From: Euryodendron excelsum
Lineage: Eukaryota; Streptophyta; Magnoliopsida; Ericales; Pentaphylacaceae
NCBI GenBank assembly: GCA_033060915.1
Contig: CM065378.1
Span: 29,283,501 to 29,347,500, forward strand
Direction: 5' to 3'
DNA length: 64,000 bases
Shown: one piece after another, positions 58,039-64,000 of the stretch
How the letters are laid out: every line of letters begins with the position of its first letter
How positions within the stretch are numbered: position 1 is the first letter of the stretch
Notes under the pieces: generated by a model
What the model was told of the DNA's origin: nothing
Seen by the model: only the letters and a program-made list of their open reading frames with translations
Database searches by the model: none
Program-made: the position numbers and the translations under genes

Positions 58039-59470
58039 TGATTACTCTTAGAAATAGTAATCTCTAGGCCTAAATTGGTGGTTGATTAGTTGAATTTCAG
58101 TGTTAATTTAGTATTTTAACTCCTAAAATGCATTAAAACCCTTTTTGTGCACTTTTTACAGGAATTGGAGCTTAAACCAAAGCAAACGAGCAAAAATCAA
58201 GATGACCGATTGATTGACCGATCGATCGTCTGATCGAACGGTCCATGGAACATTCGATCAGCCGATCGATTACCAAACTCACCGATCGATCTGAGATCTC
58301 TATTCGACCCTCTGCAACAAACTTCAAAGAGGGAGCTTTCCCGATCGATCGGTTGTTCAATTGGTGACGTCGGAACTCCCTCAACAGATGACACAAATGC
58401 AAACTTCAGAGAGGTCGGTTTTGCATTCGATCAGGCGATCGATCGCCATTCGCCGTTCAATCGGACACTACCACCGATCGATTGGTCTGTACATAGTCTA
58501 GTTTTTTGTAGAGTATAAAAGCTGTATATACGGGACAAAGTGGAGGATGTCAAAAATCTGCAGATCTGGACAGTAGGAGGAGCTTCTAAAGTAGAACTTT
58601 TGATATTTTGTAAGGTTTTTAGTTAGATTTACTTTAATGCTTTGTAATATTGTCATTTATTGCTTTTGGATCATTGTAAATGAATGTTTTATATATGAAG
58701 TGAATATTTCTCTACTCTTTCTAGCCATTTTCTCTCACTTTTTTATCAACTAAACACTAGTTCTACGTAGTTTAATGGTAGATTTGTCTTCATTTATGCT
58801 CTTTGACATGGATTCTAGTAGCTAAACATCTCTTGGATGTGGTTGTGAAGATCCACCAAGGATCTTCAAAGGGTTAAAAATGAGATGTATGAACTTTAAA
58901 GCCATATCCTTAGAATTCCATGGTTTCATTTGATTTAGCATGAGATTCATTAGAAAAACTTAGGTTCATAACCCCTTGGCAATATTTATGTACAAATCAA
59001 TATTTGGTATAAGTATTGCACATGTCTAAGGTTTGATTCTAGGGTGCTAGTCATAAATTTCATCTTTATGCTCAATCAAACATAAACCCACATTTTTATA
59101 GTCTACATTTTTTTAATCAAGAATCCAAGGTGCGATTCTTGATTTGAGTTGTAAACTTCTCATTTGAAACCCTTGTTGTGAATTGGTAGATTGAAACAAG
59201 CATGTCCAAACTTTTCCCTAATTACATAAACCTAGATTTTATTGCCTTCATCAATTATTAAGTTATTGCACTAATCATAGAATAACCATCATCTCAAAAC
59301 CAACAAATTTTTGGTCTCTTTTATGTTAGAAAAAGAAAAGAATTTTCATTTGCAATCCATCAAGATAAGTGTTGGTGCCAGTTGAGCTTTGTTGCTATAT
59401 TTGTAGAATTCCCTTGGGAGAGAACGACACCGAATTCTCTGGTTTTACTACATTTGCGACCTCCAGTTTT
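58039..59470 (+). repeat. 3' LTR of Athila B, 3'-truncated
   Basis: Matches the 5' LTR from TGATTACTCTTAG to about GACCTCCAGTTTTACTA, then switches to Athila A LTR sequence. The GATCGATCG array (58205-58485) has an extra block of about 55 bp at its left side and lacks a short unit at its right side relative to the 5' LTR. TATAAAA recurs near 58516. Confidence 0.88.
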
Positions 59471-60788
59471 ACTAAAGTGGTTTTCTATGTGTATTGTAGG
59501 TTTTTGGTGATAAAATGGTGAAAATGGCCTAAAGAGAAGGAGTCCGTCCAGATGGACTGTTCGGATGGTGTCTACCGTTCGGACGGTGTGTTTGGACGGA
59601 CGAATAACCTATAGACGGTTAGACCGTTTGAACGGGCGAATTACCGTTCGGATGCTACGACGGAAGTCGAAGTTCCAAAGTTGATTTTTCTCGTTCAAAG
59701 CCATTCCAGAGTCCATTTTTCCCGTTCTAAGCTATCACAGAGTCGTATTTTTCCTTTCGAAGAAATACAGAGCCAAGATTTTACGTCTGAAGACCGTCTA
59801 AACGGTGAAATAACCATCCTAACGGTTATGCCACCGTCTGGATGGTGCGCCTGGACGCCATTCAGATGGCCTTAGGACGCACTTTGGACGGTGAGCGCAG
59901 ATTTGCCCTACAACCCAGCAGTCGAAGAAAAAGTGATATTATGTTTTATTTTAGGGTTTCTGCTGCGGGTGGAGAGGGAGAATAGGGGAAAACATGTATT
60001 TTTCTTAGATTTACTTTACATTGTTGTATTTAGGACTTTGGGAAGGGTTTAGATAGATTTCTAGTGTTGTTTAAGTGTAATCTTTCACATTTTCTATAGT
60101 TCAATATATTTATACACTTTCGATTTGGAGTCAAGATGTTGTTTCTACACTTTGAAAAGCTTTCAACCATGGAATCTTCAAGGTAAGCTCATTGTTTGGG
60201 AACAAATGTGAAGATCTACCAAGGAAGGCATAGAAAATGAAAGGGGAGTCTTTAATTAGAGATCTATAAATTTTCAAAACTAAACTTTTCGAATCAAGGG
60301 CCTTTGGATGGTTCTTGATTTGAGTTAACCCAAACTCCCCCTTTCAAATTCCGTGCTAGAATTGGTAGATTGGAACATTTGAACCCAAACCCCCCCTTTT
60401 AATCAAGTTAAATCCTTACTTGTGCTCATTTGGAATTTCGGTTAAATCAAGAGTTAATTTAGTCATAATTGCGGTTGTTGTAGTAGAATTTTCATATTGA
60501 TCAACTAGCTTTAGCTAAAATCAAGTTGTAGTTTTCAACTTCATTTTAATTATTTGCCTAGTTGTTAGTAAATCAAATCCTCAAACACCAAAAGATTTCG
60601 CTCAAATTTTAGTTACTCTAGGTATCGATTTCACTCTTGGTTTGCGATTTCAATTTGCATAGGTTTTTAAACCTTACTCGTTTCTATTGCTAGATTGGCA
60701 CAAGTCTCATGGGAGAACACGATAGTGGGAGTACCCTCACTTAAACTACAAGCACCTTCATCCCGGTGAGCGTGGAGAGAGCAAGTCC
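59471..60788 (+). repeat. 3' LTR of Athila A, 5'-truncated
   Basis: Begins inside the LTR at AAGTGGTTTTCTATGTG (35787 in the 5' LTR), so about 95 bp are missing. It also lacks about 160 bp relative to the 5' LTR after GGGGAGTCTTTAAT (60256). It ends GCAAGTCC, where the 5' LTR has GCAAGTCA. Confidence 0.87.
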
Positions 60789-60793
60789 CTCAC

Positions 60794-61135
60794 CTGCAGA
60801 GAACGTTGGATCAATCCAACTTTCAGTTGGATCGAGCAAAGTTCATTTTTCTCGATCCATCAGCTTTTCGCTCAATCGAAGTTCATACTCAAGTTGCTCT
60901 CGAATAGTTACATGAAGTCCGTGTATTACTGATCTTGAATTGACACCTAAGCATAGAGATATGAGCCTTCAAAGCTTCGGCTCTATATACTTTAAAGACT
61001 TGTTCTGTAGCTTAGACAATTTTTACTTTGATAGCTTTAACTTGAATTTTAGATTTTTTGACCCAAATGCAGCTTGAAATTAGATTACAAGCAAAATGTT
61101 GTCTATAGAATTAGCCAATACTTAAAATCCTAACA
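60794..61135 (-). repeat. 5' LTR (outer part) of the second copia element
   Basis: Continues the copia LTR interrupted at 35690, through repeated TTGGATC and CGATCC motifs, to the terminal CTAACA at 61130-61135. On the minus strand it reads TGTTAGGATTTTAAG, a normal copia LTR start. Confidence 0.72.
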
Positions 61136-62700
61136 GGTTGAACACGTACCACGAGTATATTTATCATCACCCGTAGAACCCAAGGTAATATTAATTCTTC
61201 TTTTTCCCAATTGTATTCACATCCCACGATTCTAATGTTTTATTATTGATACTTGTCACCAATATTAGCACTCTATTGGTATGAAACAAAAATCCGTATT
61301 CGATCTTTAGTTGAACTAAAGATGTCTCTCTGAATATTTGTATCTTGATATGTATATGTATGAACCTTGCATTGCATAAATCATTAGTTCTTTTTTTGTA
61401 TTTTTCTCAGAATCTGAGCTATCTAACATTGTTCACTTTGGGGCAAAAAATGGGTTGAGCTTTAAATTAATGGCCTTGATGCATAAATGTCAAAAGATTA
61501 CTTTATGTACTGCTGATAGTATGGATTTGTGGTTCCCTATGACAGGAGTTAATCCCTTTGGATATAACTTCTGTGCGCATTGGGCCTCTATGATTAAGGG
61601 ACTGTTAAGTAACTTGTTCTTTATTAATTCATCTGGTTATCTTTCAAGATTTATGTTCTCTTTTTGCTCTCTCTATACGTAATGAACACTATAGATTGTT
61701 TTTCTGATATCAGGTGCTGCCATGCTCTTGGGTCAAATTAATGGACAGTAGGATGTCTGCCTGCTAGTTCTGAAGTGGTCGTGGCGTCGAATGCATTGTT
61801 AGCGGATAGTTTTGGGCTGGTTACGGGTAACAGGACGGGGTTCGAAGCTTTTATCTTCTTTTACGGTTTTTTTTTTTGGCGGAGCCAAAAAAAGTGAGAG
61901 GGAGCGACTGATGATAGTGACTACCTTGGGCGTGACCATAAGAACTCTCACTTGCTTTGTAATGTCCTGGTTAAGTCATTACTACTGTCTGAGAGGGCGA
62001 GCCCGTTACTACAGTCTCATCAAAGACCAAGTGAACAAGCAGACCACCCAGTAAGATTAGTGGACAAGGAGCGTCAGTACACATTGAATTCCTGACCTCC
62101 AATTGCCAAACCACATGGGAGTAACCCACTTGCCACTAGACTACCACCTTTGATGGTTTTACGGTTTTACCTGTGTTTTGTGTATTCTGTTAATTAATGG
62201 TGTTTAGTACTATTGAATTTTGATTCTGTCACATTGGATATGTATCAAACGTCCAGAATTGAAAGAGTTTATCATCAAGTGGATTGTATACATATTCACA
62301 ACAGAACCAAGTCTCCATAACTTGGCCTAATTTTGTGAGCCCAGACTAAATGTTCATCCAAGCTTCTTTCCATCACTAACACTGAGGGAGACTCGGCCTA
62401 ATTTTGCGGTCATTTGTTTTTTCCATGTTCTGTGAAGGGTCGTCCATTCACGAAGCAGTGAACAATCGAAAATATGAACCCTGCGGTGGATTTTGCCTAC
62501 AAAAGTCTCTGGCTAATTGAATTTAGGAATTCAATTTGAATCACTGAATTCATTCATGAACAACAAAATTTCAAAGCTATAAACCTTTTTCCAGTCCAAT
62601 ACTATATACTAGATATGGAGGATCTCCCCATCTCATGTACTTGCATCATAGCCTGCCCATTGAACAACAAAATTTCAAATGCTGCTGGCCCTGCCGAAGT
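61136..62700 (+). other. 3' flank of RGA copy 3, rearranged
   Basis: GGTTGAACACGTACCACGAG resumes RGA tail sequence. The splice-like sites are shared with copies 1 and 2: AACCCAAG|GTAATATTAATTC at 61184/61185, TATGACAG|GAG at 61545/61546 and GATATCAG|GTGCTGCC near 61714. The first intron would be only 361 bp. The block missing from it, homologous to 2585-2900 and 12870-13200, appears instead after it, at about 62160-62400. A SINE (61871-62156) separates the two. No coding gene is seen. Confidence 0.6.
61871..62156 (-). mobile_element. tRNA-derived SINE, minus strand
   Basis: A poly(T)-ended insertion of about 286 bp is flanked by the direct repeat TTTTACGGTTTT (61859-61870 and 62157-62168). 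Its right end, read on the minus strand, has an A-box-like TAGTCTAGTGGCAAGTGGG and a B-box-like AGGTCAGGAATTC, as in plant SINEs. Copy 2 (12872-12895) has the uninterrupted target. Confidence 0.6.
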
Positions 62701-64000
62701 GTTTTTCCTGTAAGCCTCTGAACGAATTGGTGTGCTAAGATAGGGAGGTGTTCACAGCAACGCTATCGGTTATATGAAGGATGCAGCAAGCTATTTCCAC
62801 AATGGAAAATGTGCAAGCGGTTATATTCGCATTCCTATTTTTAGCCATGGAAACTGTGCGTAACAGTTTCTCATTTTAAGCACAATGGAAAGTTTCCACA
62901 TCTCCATGTAGTTTCTAGCTGCCCTCTCCGTATGGGACTAATTCCATCCAAACAGGTTAAAAAGATAAAAGAGAAAATGTTACTTGCTGATACTTCAGGA
63001 CATCACTCGATACATAAGCATCTAGTGTGCGGATTACCAACAATTTGCAATACAAAAAAGAATTAAAGCTAAACTATAGCAATATACATATATCACATTG
63101 CGTTGTTCAGCAACCATAGACTATAATGAAAGAAATAAACAGAAATGAAGAAGAAAGAAAGAACGAAGAAAAAAAAGAGGAAAAAGCGAACAAGAACCAC
63201 CCCCCTCCGTTCTACTACTTCCATGCAAAATTATCATTGGAGAGATTGACAGCAAATAAGAAATGAAATAGATAAATTGGGAACTAAACAAATGCACAGT
63301 TAAACTAATAATTTTCTGTGAATTTTATGGATGGAGGGGCTTCCTCTTTTCTTGATAGGAGGCACTGAAACTTTCTATTGGCATTCCACGCCAAATTTGT
63401 CCACAGAATACCTCAACCTCAGTCTAGTCATGAACAGGGGAGCAAGAGCCACCACTGATTTAGGGGAGCCTCAAACAGATCCAATTGATTAATGAAAAGA
63501 AACTACCCTCTACCCTCTCAAAAGGATTACAAATTTATTTTCTAGCAAGATATATAAAATAGAAGATGGCCAGCAGAAATAGTGAATATCGGAATAGGGA
63601 CTTGATAAAATTTCTGAATGATTGTAACAGAAACCTAGAATCAATTTTCATTTTTTCCAAAATTGACTTTTAGAAATTAGAACTAGAAGAATGTTGTTAC
63701 TGAAACACAAGGGGCTTCACATTTTGACTAGTCAAGCCTCTCACAATCTTACTAACAAGACCTAATAGTCACCGCCACCTTTTGCCAACTCTCTCCTCTC
63801 TCTCTCTCTCTCTCAAATTCCTTGTCTCTGATTTTGAGAGCTTTGCCTTTTGGATCCTAATCATTCAGAATCCAAATTATTCGCCAACGAAAATCAATAA
63901 ATATTGTAAGTGCGTTTAACAGCACCCGTTAAGCATTCAACAATACATGCTTGTTACAGAACTAAACTCTCTCTCTCTCACTAGTTATTAACATGGTGGT
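62701..64000. other. Stretch without recognisable genes
   Basis: AT-rich. CT-rich microsatellites occur at about 63790-63815 and 63967-63980 and short A-runs near 63140-63185. No open frame with recognisable similarity, no repeat terminus seen. Confidence 0.5.

Larger units (their letters stand above)
46798..59470 (+). mobile_element. Athila-type Ty3/gypsy retrotransposon B, nested in A
   Basis: Two closely similar LTRs (46798-48229 and 58039 to about 59470) bracket a PBS, gag, protease, RT, RNase H, integrase, an internal promoter-like array and an env-position ORF. In a 185-base LTR stretch aligned by eye (from 47415 and 58699) I counted about six differences, so B is younger than the surrounding relics. 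The 3' LTR has lost its final roughly 50 bp, being joined directly to the interior of A's 3' LTR. That deletion removed any right-hand target duplication. Confidence 0.88.
35691..60788 (+). mobile_element. Athila-type Ty3/gypsy retrotransposon A (host of element B)
   Basis: The 5' LTR starts TGATTCCACTCT (35691) and the 3' LTR ends at 60788. A perfect 5-bp target duplication CTCAC lies at 35686-35690 and 60789-60793. A tRNA-Asp-type PBS, gag with one zinc knuckle, an aspartic protease, RT, RNase H and integrase are followed by an internal promoter-like array and an env-position ORF: the Athila gene order. All genes are interrupted. Element B occupies 46798 to about 59470 and a deletion removed the start of A's 3' LTR. 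Confidence 0.9.
33463..61135 (-). mobile_element. Second copia (SIRE-like) element, minus strand, split by Athila elements
   Basis: Copia sequence starts right after the RGA tail, at TGAAGAAAACCCG (33463). It comprises a 3' LTR (to about 34035), gag pieces (34166-35298) and 5' LTR parts at 35283-35690 and 60794-61135, the last ending CTAACA. Parts of the two LTRs match (AATCCACAACGGAGATGTTT at 33900 and 35292). Both LTRs are truncated towards the interior. The PBS and all of pol are missing. RGA 3' flank resumes at 61136. No target duplication could be matched, so the ends are placed from the TG and CA termini only. Confidence 0.72.

Noticed and set aside
63790..63815. CT-rich tracts as promoter initiators
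   Set aside because: There is no adjacent gene in the window to support this.

Overview
Plant nuclear DNA, most likely from a woody core eudicot; the species cannot be fixed from this sequence. The evidence is AT-rich spacers, CC-NB-ARC-LRR resistance-gene homologues (RGA type), Athila-type Ty3/gypsy and SIRE-like Ty1/copia retrotransposons, a Helitron, hAT and other TIR elements, a truncated LINE and a SINE. I saw no bacterial operon, rRNA, tRNA or CRISPR array.

The window is a small resistance-gene cluster, all on the + strand, in which every copy is damaged. Copy 1 (5-1500) is a 3' fragment with three frame breaks and a deletion in the LRR region. Copy 2 (8546-12068) is nearly complete; its only visible lesion is an exact 64-bp tandem duplication (10117-10244) that shifts the frame after the NB-ARC domain. 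Copy 3 began as an ordinary gene and is now spread from 15420 to about 33470, with its 3' flank resuming at 61136. All three copies keep the same 3' flank, including matching candidate splice sites.

Copy 3 was taken apart by nested insertions that can be ordered. A 1.2-kb TIR element (15497-16665, TTA duplication) carries a piece of a sugar-phosphate/phosphate translocator gene. A 4.3-kb hAT element (16837-21103, 8-bp duplication) has a dead transposase. A pol-less SIRE-like copia element (21483-31021) contains a solo LTR in its 5' LTR and a 3.35-kb Helitron in gag. The Helitron in turn holds a truncated LINE (16-bp duplication), a hAT-like MITE (8-bp duplication) and an EF-Tu gene fragment. 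A second, minus-strand copia relic (33463-61135) was split by Athila element A (35691-60788, CTCAC duplication), which was itself invaded by Athila element B (46798-about 59470).

The most unusual structure is in the two Athila elements. Each has gag, protease, RT, RNase H, integrase and an env-position ORF, all now interrupted. Each also carries its own short-palindrome array both in the LTR and again between integrase and the env-position ORF: CCGTTCGGACGG-like in A, GATCGATCGG-like in B. In three of the four places a TATA box follows directly. This looks like a second, internal promoter for the 3' ORF that shares motifs with that element's own LTR.

The rest is non-coding or repeat-derived: a minus-strand non-autonomous LTR element (6066-about 7960), a 66-bp tandem repeat upstream of copy 2, a 20-bp-TIR element (3593-4903), microsatellites and stretches with nothing recognisable.
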